Source: Cheilinus undulatus (taxonomy: Eukaryota > Chordata > Actinopteri > Labriformes > Labridae). Taken from it: DNA of 64,000 bases. Both the position numbers and the translations under genes were made by a program. Positions 49,901 through 60,015 of the stretch are shown here, in pieces. Every line of letters starts with the position of its first letter. The first letter of the stretch is position 1. The stretch is from assembly GCF_018320785.1 (NCBI RefSeq), contig NC_054876.1, positions 23,024,212 through 23,088,211 of the forward strand. Direction: 5' to 3'. The notes below the pieces were generated by a model. The model worked only from the letters and a program-made list of their open reading frames with translations, did not search any database and was not told the origin of the DNA.

Positions 49901-52900
49901 CAGTAGAGATGATAAAGATTCTGCCCTTTCCCAAACGCTGTTTATGAGTGGTTTCCCAGATGAACGTGTGAAACAAATTCATCTGGCATGCCAGATTAGG
50001 CTGAATTCTGAAATGATAAGTCCACAGAGGATTCTCTTTTTGCATCACTAGCTGTCCCTGCATTCATAGATCATTTGAAATTTCAAGGCCTCTTTTGTTT
50101 TTAACACTTTTGTTTATTATCAAATTTAGCTGAAAACAATATTTTACATCTCAAATTATATTTTTGTGTTGCAAGCTTGTTTGAATTGACGTGCACTAAA
50201 TCTCATGATATATTAGACCACAAAGGATTAGATGGATCCAGAAAAGATGGACAGACAGCTCTTTCATTGGCTGGCAAAGGAGAGGATTTGTCTGTGCATT
50301 TAGGGAAATTTCATGAGTTTTGGATATGTGAATAAACTATAAAATTAACCAACAAATTTGCAGAATCTAAAATTAAAATATAATCTTAATATCAACACAC
50401 TTAACTGTAAAAGACTATACAATCTGTGCATTTTCTTTATATCTACATTGAATGTCTAGCTTGTGTATTTTTCTGCATTTGAATCTGATATGGGCCTAAT
50501 TTTTTCCAAGGTGAGTACTTCTTCGAGTTGGATGACAAGTCCATCCTTCCTGGCTACCCCAAATTAATTCAAGATGTATGGGGAATCCCTGGGCCTATTG
50601 ACGCTGCATTCACACGCATCAACTGCCAGGGAAAATCCTACATCTTTAAGGTACAGAGATTTATCCCTCTACAGAGTGTACACTGTTTTTATCAAGCAGC
50701 CTGTTGTTTTTCTGTTGCCTTTTTACAGAGCACCCTGCTCAACAAAGGGTCATAATCTGTGAGCTTACTCTGCAGATACATAGATTTTAGGGTTTAGAAT
50801 TAGCAATGGGATGTTTCTTAAGTGTACAGTGTTAGTGTTATGTTTACATTCATAATTCTGACCTCTGTACTCTAACTCCTTCAGGGGAACCAATACTGGA
50901 GGTTTGACGGAGATGTCATAGATGAAGACTACCCAAGAGATATTTCAGTTGGCTTTGATGGCATACCAGACATCATTGATGCTGCCTTTGCTGTACCAGC
51001 ACCAAGTCACCGCGGCAAAGAGAAAGCCTACTTCTTTAAAGGTAACATCTGTCTGTATTCATAAACCTCTTATGACCTTTGTAGGTTGTGATATATTTTG
51101 ATACATAAACAAATTTCAAAATTCTTGTTTTAAGTTTCCAATCTTTATCAAAGAATTTAGATTAATTTATTGTCTGAACAAAGTTGGATGCCTGTAGTAC
51201 CATGAATTACATTCTATGTCCTGTGAGAAACTTACCAAGCATGTTGTTTTTGGCATTGTGCTCAGTCATTGCTGGGCTTTTCCTGTACATGTTTGAGCAG
51301 TCTTTCTTAATCTCAATCTGCTTTCTTTTTATTGTCAAATGCACTACCCATTGTGAATCTTTGCCTTAGAAAATGTACAAAAAAGTAATGATGAACTGTG
51401 GTGGCAGCAGTTTCAGCCTCCTTTCAAGAACTTAATGTAGCTGTACTTTAGCAATGTTCATGGATTTAGTGTGCATTACTCGTTCTTTATTCTAGAAGCA
51501 GTAATTCCGGTTTATTTTTGCATTTGTCTGACAGCTTAAGTACCACTTAATTTGACAGTCCAGTAAAATGTTTACTTCATACTAAATAATGCACTTCTAC
51601 TTTAGATTAAGCTACAAGATGCAGCATTAATTGCAGTTACTTTTGTTATTATGCCAATAAAATTGCACATTGCAAACTCTGAATTTATCACAATTAATCA
51701 AAAAATATTTAATGTAAGCATGTAATGTTCTCACTCATCATGTGTATCTTCTACCTGATGGATGGCAGCCTAAGTGTAATGTAAATTTACAGTTTAAAGT
51801 ATCCATCCCCTTGGATGTTTTACCCTTCTATTGATTTTATAAACCAATCATGGTCTAAATAATTTGGCTTTTATGACAATAAACTCTTCAGTGTCACAGT
51901 GAAAACAGATTTTTACAAGCTAATGTCAATTCAACAAATATATGAAATGTAAAGTAAGTGACTGCATAAATATTCACCCCCTTCAAGTCAGTATTTATTA
52001 TTAGATATACCTTTGGCTGCAGTCACAGCACTGAGTCTGTGTAGACAGGTCTCAGTCAGGCTTGCACATCTGGACACTACAATTTCATTCCATTCTTCTT
52101 TGTAAAACTGCTCAAGCTCTGTCAGGTTGTATGAGGATTGGGCATGAACAGTCCTTTTAAAGTCCAGCCACAAATAGAGTGGTGCAGGAATGAGTCCTGA
52201 ACCACAGAAGTGAGTTAGCATTTTAGCACTTCTAGTTCCCTCTTCTGAAAGTCTATGGGATTTTTGACTGAATTTTTTTGTTAAATGCCTAAAATAAGGT
52301 CTGTGGTGAATACGAGCTCAGGAGAGTTTAATGCTTTATCCTACAGCATAAAATACATCGGAAACGTGCCCCACCTTTGAATTGTGCATCTCTCACGTCT
52401 TAACAAAGGTGGTTGCTAAAGGACAACTAACAAGGACTACAGCGTTTGTCGGGAAGATTATACGTCATCATCCGAAGTGCGGCAACTGAGCCTGCTGTTC
52501 ACTTGTGATGACGTTAAATTCAGTTGACCATGTTGTAGTTCAATTTAACCTTGCAAAGCAGATGGATATGCCCGTTGTTGTTTCTCACTGGCGAATCCAT
52601 CTTGCAAAGCTCCCATCTGAACCGTTTGGACCTGGTTAGAAAGTGACAGAACCAATCAGCGTCGAGGGGCAGTACTTTCAGGCGTGGCGGAGCAATGACG
52701 TAAGCAAGCAGCAACAAGAGGCCTGTGCAATTATGGTGGAAGCGCTTAGAGTGGATGCTGCTAAAGCGCCAGTTTTATCAGAACTTGACAATATTTCTTT
52801 GTTAAAAGAAGAACAAAGAACAGCAGTGAGTTGTTTTCTTTTCAACAACGTCAAAAGTCGTGTATTGACATGTTAGTCTTCATGGTTTGCGTTATTCCTT

Positions 52901-54887
52901 GGTAGCTGCGCATGCCCACCTCGGTTGCGGCTATGTCACATGTTTTGTTGCTCTGACTGGATGTGACAGAACGTTCATTCAATCACACTCTGAGTTTTTT
53001 TCAAAGCCTCTGCCCTTTCCAAAAGCTTAGTATTGAAGGTTTTCCAGATGGATGTGTAAAACATCCATCTGACCTGTCAGGTAAGTTCAATATAGACGAT
53101 ATGACGTTAGCTTTTAACTTTCGCCGGTTAGATTGCCGAACCAGATATATATTATCAATTTATGAAGATTATCTTTATGAACAAAAAGTCTAAGTTTCAT
53201 AAACTTTTATTGGAAAAAGATCTTAGTTTCAGCAACAGTCCAAAAACCCATCGAAAGATCCCATAGGCTGGCTGCCAAGGGAACCCATGCGATGCCAAAT
53301 TCCAGGTTTGCCTACAAAATTGTTGCAAATGCACCACTCTATTTCCCATTAGATTGAGGTGAGGGCTTTGACTTGGCCACTACCGAACATTTACCTTGTT
53401 GTCTTTAAACCATTTCTGTGTAGCTTTCGATTTATGCTTTAGGTCATCGTCTTGCTGGAAAATAAATCCTCTCCCAAGTCGTAGTACTCTTGCAGACTGA
53501 TTAAGATTGTCCTTAAGGATTTTCCTGTATTTTTCTGCATTCATTTTTTCCTCTACCTTTACAACCCTCCAGCTGCTGAGGATCATCCTCACAGCATGAT
53601 GCTGCCACCACTGTGCTTCACAGTGGGGATGTTGTTTTTGTGGTGATGCAAACCATAGTGTCTTGTCTTGCCTTCTCTCATATCATGAGGCCGGCTTACT
53701 ACAGAGCAAATAAATGTTGGTACAATTAAGCTCTTTTAAAATTTCAGCAAATTAATATATACATTCAATATCTTACATACGCTGTTCTGAACTAGCTCCT
53801 TCTGCAGAGTACTAGTGCTTCTGGTAGTTTGAGGATACCCTGAGTCTGGCTTAATGTGCCTTAGTGGACATTTCTGACCTGTCATATCAGGAAAAATGAA
53901 ATCTGCAAGACTTAATTCAGAGTTATCTGCTCATTATTTTAGATTTTTTTTGTATCCTGTTAAGACTTGGTGAAACAAACTTTAAAGAAAAGTCACTGTA
54001 TGCATTTTTATGTTTTTGTTTGTCTTCAGGGGACAAGTATTATCAGTATGAGTTCAAACAGCAGCCCTCTCATGAGGAGTGTGTCCACATGAGCAGGTCC
54101 TCCCCGTCTGTGTTGTTCACCCACTATACGGACCTCTTCTGCGATCAGACGTGGGAGGATGTATTCTTTGACCTCTTTGGAGGCCCATGTAAGGATTTCA
54201 AGTGTTTATGTGTTGTTGTGTTGATTTTTTTTTTCTGTGTGGCTGAATCACAACCCAGATTACGATTCTTTTCTTTCAGTCAGCAGCCACCATGTAGGTG
54301 CACGTTTCACCAGCAGGGACTGGGTGGGTATCAGGCCCCCTGTCGATGCTGCCATGGTGGGACAAGTCTACCTCAGACCCAAGCCCACACCGTCCTCTCC
54401 TCCACCATCAATGAGGCGTGGAAATCGGAGGAGGAGGCCCAGCAGGAGGCGTGGACATCGGGGGAGGCACAGTCGCCATGTGTTTGATGATTTGTTTGGT
54501 TTTGATGATTGGTTTGACATCAGTGACTACAGCGACATTGAAGAGGTCATGATGCTGGAGCCCAAAAAAACCCCTGTTCAAAATGTGTATTTTTTCCAAA
54601 GAGGTAAGACACACAAAGTCATTTTAACTGTCAAATCTAAAGAAAACATCTGATAAAGGAAAACAACTTATAAGATTTATAAAGCCTCTTTTCTGAGCTT
54701 CACTCTACAAAACTTTCTACTACTTTGCTCCTTTTTTTTCTGTCCTACAGATAAGTACTACAGGGTAAACCTGCAGACCAAACGGGTGGACTTCACCAGC
54801 CCTCCATACCCACGATCCATTGCAAAATATTGGCTGGGGTGCAAGCAGGAGGCAATGCCTGATACAACAAAAGCAGAGAAGAAATAA
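46986..54887 (+). CDS. vtn: Vitronectin, complete 8-exon gene
   Basis: Exons 46986-47049, 48366-48482, 49154-49381, 50511-50650, 50885-51041, 54030-54188, 54280-54603 and 54751-54887 (stop TAA) join in one frame of 441 codons with GT-AG junctions. Residues 1 to about 19 are a signal peptide. Residues 24-57 are a somatomedin B domain with all eight cysteines in the spacing of the PAI-1/uPAR-binding knot. An RGD integrin motif is at 63-65. A Thr/Pro-rich linker (about 70-110) suits O-glycosylation. The rest is a hemopexin-like propeller bounded by a Cys in APCSGRP and the Cys in YWLGCK. NGS and NTT are possible N-glycosylation sites. An Arg-rich cluster (334-355) inside the last part of the propeller corresponds to the heparin-binding region of mammalian vitronectin. 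The family is a secreted liver plasma and matrix protein that stabilises PAI-1, binds integrins and restrains complement lysis. The a/b teleost paralogue is undecided. Confidence 0.95.
47617..48140 (+). mobile_element. LINE reverse-transcriptase remnant in vtn intron 1
   Basis: Plus-strand frames show a decayed RT core: GSPKVLLWAP (from the common GVPQGSxLGP block) and, in a shifted frame, YADD with NPLYGP at about 47778-47808. The spacing matches L2/CR1/Rex-type LINEs of fish. Stops and frameshifts throughout; inactive. Confidence 0.6.
48568..49107 (-). mobile_element. Tc1-type MITE with intact ends in vtn intron 2
   Basis: Flanked by TA on both sides. The ends CAGTGCTTAACAAATTTATT and AATACATTTGTTAAGCACTG are near-perfect inverted repeats of about 28 bases. 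Inside, the minus strand still opens with a Tc1 transposase N-terminus (MVKHGELTENERVGIKALHD, 48683 downward) before losing frame. The catalytic part is deleted, so this is an internally deleted derivative moved by a relative. Confidence 0.85.
49525..49998. mobile_element. Palindromic hAT-type MITE in vtn intron 3
   Basis: Left end TAACCTGGCACGCCAGATGG, right end CATCTGGCATGCCAGATTA. Long inverted arms include TATGGGCCAATCAGAGGATC on the left and a CTCTGATTGGCCAGTAG counterpart on the right. TGACGTAGCCC and GGGGCTACGTCA are also mirrored. No coding capacity. An 8-bp target duplication is not clear here but is clear for the copy at 52545-53083. Confidence 0.7.
52175..53341. mobile_element. MITE inserted into the Tc1 copy
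   Basis: TA on each side and perfect terminal GAGTGGTGCA / TGCACCACTC inverted repeats. Outer segments (52177-52544 and 53092-53339) are non-coding. Its middle is itself interrupted by the hAT-type MITE at 52545-53083. Superfamily uncertain; the TA flanks would suit Tc1/mariner, but the terminus is unlike the other Tc1 copies. Confidence 0.65.
52545..53083. mobile_element. hAT-type MITE nested in a MITE nested in a Tc1 copy
   Basis: An exact 8-bp duplication AGTTCAAT flanks it (52537-52544 and 53084-53091). The ends TTAACCTTGCAAAGCAGATGG and CCATCTGACCTGTCAGGTA belong to the family at 49525-49998, and the interior shares GGCTATGTCACATG and GAACGTTCATTCAATCACAC. The 8-bp duplication supports the hAT assignment for the family. 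Confidence 0.75.
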
Positions 54888-55060
54888 GCCTGCTGACTGA
54901 GTCAAACTCTGTCTTTCAAACTTGTGTATTTTTGCTAAATTGTACAGTGATAACAATGTGAACCCATGATAGCTATTGTTGTATTGTTGCTTAATGCACA
55001 CTGTAGTAAATTTCCTTAAATTTTCCATTTTAGGTGGAAAGATTGAATCCTGCTTGACTT

Positions 55061-55066
55061 AATAAA
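55061..55066 (+). terminator. vtn: vtn polyadenylation signal
   Basis: AATAAA lies 174 bases after the vtn stop codon in non-coding sequence, immediately before a Tc1 copy that begins at 55119. The distance fits a short 3' UTR. Confidence 0.7.
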
Positions 55067-55118
55067 CTTGATAATGCAGTTTTGTGGGTGCCTCAGTGTA
55101 TTATAGGTAACACACATA

Positions 55119-56110
55119 CAGTACCTATAAAAGGTATTCAACCCCTAAGATACTTTACCCTTTAATTGATCTTAAAAATCAATAACGGTCAAAGTAATGC
55201 CAAACAGACAAAGTAATGCCAATTAAACAAAAACATGTAAGTTAAAAAAAACTGGCTGCATAAACTTTCACCCCCTTTAAAGTGACTGATCTAACTCAAT
55301 TGAGGTTCAGCCAATTGTCACTAGTAGTCTCACAGTTAGTGAAATTGGGATCACCTAAGGAAAATGAATGTGTCTCAAGTGACTGAAGTATGAAAAACAC
55401 GTGTCTGGAAGTTCCAGTCTCTGGTTAATCAGTATTCCTGGCTACAATTATACCACGAAGACAAAAGAACACTCCAAGCAAATTGGAGGAAAGGTTATCA
55501 AAAAGTATAAACCAGGGGAAGGATGCAAAAAAAAAATGCCCAAGGCACTGAACATCCCTCTAACATCAGTTAAGCAAACTGTCAAGAAATGGAAGCAATA
55601 TGGCACATGTGTAAGTCTGCCTAGATAAGGCTGTCCTCACAAACTTTGTGTCTAGGCAAGAAGGAGACTAGTGAGAGAGGCCACCATGACACCATCATCA
55701 CCACAAACATACAATCCCCAGCAGCCGGCCCTGGAAGGCTTCTGAAGGTAGAGGGTAAAATGAATGCAGCAAAAAAATCCTTGTAGGACAATCTTAATCA
55801 GTATGCAAGAGAACTACGGCTTGGGAGAAAATGTATTTTCCAGCAAGACCATGACCCGAAGCATACAGCATAAGCTGCACAGAAATTGACTTGAAAAGGG
55901 CTGTTCACGGCCACTCCCATCTGACAGAGCTTCAGTAGTTTTGCAAAGATAAAAAGAGTAAAATTGCAGAGTCCTAATAAAAGCCTGATTGAGACTTATC
56001 CACAAAGACTTGGTGCTGTGTTTGCAGCCAATGGTGAATCTACTAAATACTGACTCTAAGGGGGATAATATTTATGAAGTCACTTATGAATACTTTTTTT
56101 ATTGGCACTG
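55119..56110 (+). mobile_element. Decayed Tc1/mariner element between vtn and the tRNA gene
   Basis: Ends CAGTACCTATAAAAGGTATTC and GAATACTTTTTTTATTGGCACTG, preceded by TA. The plus strand keeps transposase pieces: KEHSKQIGGKVIKKYKPGEG and MPKALNIPLTSVKQTVKKW (55440-55595), then a KENVFSSKTMTRSIQHK-like block out of frame near 55825. Frameshifts and stops make it inactive. It begins about 50 bases after the vtn polyadenylation signal. Confidence 0.8.
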
Positions 56111-56849
56111 TTTTATTCTTAGTAGCAATAATAACTGCACTACTAACTTCATCACTTTCTAACACTCTCTTATTACCAATCCAGGATCCAAACCAAAATT
56201 CCTGCAACAAAAATGTTCAAAATGTAAAAGTCAGAATAGCAGAATGCTTTTCATAAATGGTCATACTGATGTGCAACAGGTTTACCAATATTTTAACACA
56301 AAACTTGTTCTCTGTTTTGTTGATCTTTACACCAACAATAGGCCTAGATTGTGAGATTGTTGCACTGTGGCCTTGAAGGCTGTTATGGCCATTTTAATTT
56401 TATATTTTTATGAGAATGGCACCCTCTGCTGGATATGACATGAAATGAAGGACACATTTTACATTGCATCTCGCTATTTTAAACTTCTCTGTCTGGATTA
56501 TTTTCTTATCTTAAGTAACCTTAAGTTCCAAGCATATGTTAAGTATTTAAACTTTGAAATGGTTTGAAGCGTCACTACTTGCTTCTCAGCAAGTAGGCCT
56601 CATCAGACACACATTTCAAATTGTTTTTAAGTGGTGCTTAACAAACTTGAAAAGTTGTCTGGACCATGTTCATGGGCGAACCATAGCAACATGTGACCAC
56701 TTATTCTGTCTTAAGCTTATTAAAACCGTCACTGCACAGCAAGAAACGACCAAATCAAATACTGATTGGCTGAACCTTAAAGAATAAACAAAAAAATTTA
56801 AAAAAAAATCTCATGGTGTGTTTTTTATTTTTATGTTTTTCGTCCCTTA

Positions 56850-57038
<189 letters not shown>

Positions 57039-57228
57039 TCAAACAAGGGAGTAAAATTTTCAAAATATTTTTTAATTTGTATGCGTATTTAATACTCTAC
57101 AGTGCGTATATAACCATTTTGATAAACTTTCACATCTTAACATGAGAATTCGTTTAAATGCAATCCACTTTATAATAAATAAATAAATAGCCTACTTTAA
57201 AACGGCTTAACCAGACAAAGCCTGTCAA

Positions 57229-58369
57229 TCAGTTCAGAAGATAATCGATCATTGCTGCAGAAATGTCCAAATCCGACAATCTGAAGTCTCCCAGCTCTGG
57301 AAAACAGAGATCTGATAGATCGTCCATGGGCTCGTCGTAAATGCGTTGGTACCCCGGATGACTTTGAACACTCTCCTCTGGTCCTGATTTTCGGAGCGAA
57401 GCGCAGCGACTACCTTCAGGTCCTGGTCCCCGTGTGTCCCTGAGGAAAGCCTCAAAGTCCTCCGTCAGATCCCAAGAAGTGAGCTCACTGTGCGTTAACA
57501 CATCGTGACAGTACTTAGGATAGTCTGGGGCTTGGCTGTACAGATCCTGGGGAACTCCAGGGGAGAAGAGTGCAGCTTGGTTGGCGCAAACAGGGGATGA
57601 AGGCTTTGGAACTGGCAGAAACATAGCTTGATTCTCCAGGATGGATGACAGCCTGGTGGACTCCGGTAAACTTGGTGCAGGGTAGCCAGGAGGAGACGGT
57701 AGACTGGCTCTAGGAGAGAAGGAAGGCACCAGCCGTGGGTATGGGGAGCTGGGAGTTGTAGTGAAAAAGTGTGGGTGAAAGTAGTCAGAGGTGGGTTTGG
57801 GGACTTCCTTGTTTGGTTTCTTGCTCTTGAAATGGCGTGCCCGTCGATTTTGAAACCAGACCTGTTGAAAAGATAGAATTTGATTAGAGTTTGTCAGGCA
57901 CTTTATCAAAATTACGCACAGCAAGTTTTTTTTTTTTTTTTATCTAATCCATGGGAGTGCGTCATACCTGAATTTTAGACTCCGGTAGTCCAGTTATTGA
58001 TGCAAGGGACTCCTTCATTTTAATGTCAGGGTACTGTGTGACAGAGAAGGCCCTCTCCAGCTCGCTCAGCTGCGCCTTGCTGAAAGTAGTGCGCTTCCGG
58101 CGGCGACTGGCGTCAGAGCGCGTTGTGTGGTGCACTGCAGGGAAATAAAACATAATGATTAACTTTTCTGCCCTGACTTGGAAATGTACAAGCGTAACTG
58201 TAGCAAATTTAAAAACCTGAGAATACTAAGGTAACTCACTTCTGCTTGAGTCAAGTGCGTAATTGTCACTTTTGTTCATGTCCAAGCTGCAAGAAGCGCT
58301 CCAGTATTGTCCTGAGAAAAACGGGTTCATTTCAGGGACGCGTCCAGTAAAATCCAGTCCGTATGCCAT
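57229..58369 (-). CDS. sebox: SEBOX (mezzo-like) paired-class homeobox transcription factor
   Basis: Three exons, in transcript order 58369-58240, 58134-57968 and 57861-57229 (stop TGA), join in one frame of 309 codons. The homeodomain is residues 54-113, from [13 protein letters not shown] to [15 protein letters not shown], with W48, F49, Q50 and N51 of the recognition helix present. The intron between homeodomain positions 46 and 47 (CAG|GTC) is typical of paired-class genes. The remainder is Pro/Ser-rich, with an acidic C-terminus ([15 protein letters not shown]) that may be an activation region. The start is the first in-frame ATG; upstream in-frame codons include GTG but no ATG. Family knowledge: zebrafish mezzo/sebox is a Mix/Bix-type Nodal target in mesendoderm, and mammalian SEBOX acts in oocytes. 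Position next to vtn supports sebox over other Q50 paired-like genes. It is convergent with vtn, with a tRNA gene between. Confidence 0.9.
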
Positions 58370-58456
58370 TACTGTTGTCCAACCTGGAGTAGGAGATGGA
58401 GTAAGTGTTCCCTTTGGGGTGTACACGACACTGGTAAACCTTCAGGACACGAGAGG

Positions 58457-58464
58457 TTTTTATA
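58457..58464 (-). promoter_or_regulatory. sebox: TATA box of sebox
   Basis: On the minus strand the sequence reads AATATAAAAACC about 90 bases upstream of the sebox ATG. Transcription would start near 58430, giving a 5' UTR of about 60 bases. No other good TATA-like motif lies closer. This is inferred from motif and spacing only. Confidence 0.55.
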
Positions 58465-59936
58465 TTGTGCTTGAACGTCACAAGACGAGCCCCCCTCCCC
58501 ACCCCCTTCGTGCACAGCTCACTAGATATTGTGGAGCCTTAGAAACACGTGCCTTTGATGTGGTACACACCTATTAACGACCGGCCGGCTAATAGCTGCC
58601 TGTTTGATCCCAATGACCCATTAATGTGACCGTTTAGCTGAGACGGGGCTTGCCCTGTGCTGCAGAAGTGTCAGGACAAACTGATGAATATCAGAATCCA
58701 AACTTATTTATAATGTCGATAAAAACATCTTTTTGGATGTGGAGGATATGGAGACGCATGGTTAAGGGAATGAATTGTCAGACTCAAAAGATCTGTATAG
58801 CAGTCCAGTCTTTCAAACAAAAAGCGGCAGTCACACTTTTCTGAAACGTTAGTCTGCGGCACATCCTCTGCCTCCTGGTGCGAATACCTGTGTAGGTTTG
58901 TGTGTTTGTATGGAGGAAGTGTATTGAGGAGCTGCGGGAGTGTGAGGCATCAGTCAGCTATAATGTGTCGAGGTGACAAATCGGGCTACTTGCTTTGCTT
59001 CCTGGTCTGTTCCGTTTCCACCGATCGAGACATCAAAAACACCGGATAACACACAGTCCAAAGCAAAGCCAGTTCCCAGGTAAGTGCCAGACTCAAAGTA
59101 TACACGGCCAATAAAATGAGTAGAAATGAACAAATGAAGTGGCTGGGAACAAGAAAATATTGTGTTTATGTTCTTATTGGGATTCCATTCACTAAATCCT
59201 GAACACGTGAATTTATTTCTGATGGCTCATTAACAGTGATGATTAGCTCGAAGTAGCAGTGAAGTGTTCAGCATTTACGGCATCTACCAAAGACAATAGT
59301 GCCACCCTATCATAACCCAAACCTCTGCTGCCTGTCACATGACTTACAGTACAGAAGAGCTGTATCGATACCAAGCCCAGATGGGCCGTAGAAACCTGCT
59401 CACGTGCTGCCAGGGACATGACCAAAGTTAACACTGTTAGACAAACACACTGCACATCTTTAACACTTGTAACGACTCTTCTTATGACTCCTAACTAAAG
59501 AAAACCTAAATATTTCAAGAATACTTTAGGTTTGTAATTTGTTACTTGCAGAGGTAGGAAGTATACAAACATACATTTACTCAAATTAATGTTAGTAGTT
59601 TTTTTGCACTTGTACATTTTGAAATTAGTCATTTTAGTTTTCCTTAAGCGAGTTTAAGCCTGTAGTTTAACTTTAGTACAGTAGCCGTGTACTTTTTCAA
59701 CTTTGTTGATTACACAATAGCACATAGTGAAAGAATGATTCCACATCCCAAAACAGCTGTTTATTTGACTTTCTTATAGAGGTGTGACTTTACCTGAAAA
59801 CCTGGTTGCATCCATATTCACCTGTTGTTACTGCCAGTAAGGAAAGAACATATTTTACTGTACAACTCCTCAGTAGCTACTAAGACTGGATAATTCATCT
59901 AAATCTAGATTAAATGATATTATAGTTGCAATATAT

Positions 59937-59937
59937 A

Positions 59938-60012
<75 letters not shown>
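59937..60012. repeat. (TA)n microsatellite followed by poly-T
   Basis: A GTGTGTATATATATA tract of more than 40 bases runs straight into a T-homopolymer of nearly 30 bases. Confidence 0.95.

Positions 60013-60015
<3 letters not shown>

Larger units (their letters stand above)
51789..53700 (-). mobile_element. Tc1/mariner element in vtn intron 5, split by a nested insertion
   Basis: The left part (51789-52174) begins TTTAAAGTATCCATCCCC. The right part (53342 to about 53700) encodes on the minus strand a transposase block from MNAEKYRKILKDNL through FIFQQDDDLKHKSKATQKWF (53592-53380). The two parts meet exactly where a continuous relative at 20737-21620 is uninterrupted. The right terminal repeat was not recognised. 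Confidence 0.75.

Noticed and set aside
54020-54653. Two overlapping long plus-strand frames (155 and 138 codons) that look like separate genes
   Set aside because: They are vtn exons 6 and 7 read through introns; the correct vtn frame uses the splice sites at 54188/54280 and 54603/54751.
58370-58426. N-terminal extension of sebox starting at a GTG codon
   Set aside because: No in-frame ATG upstream of 58369, and non-ATG starts are rare in vertebrates; the extension would run towards the predicted TATA and start site.
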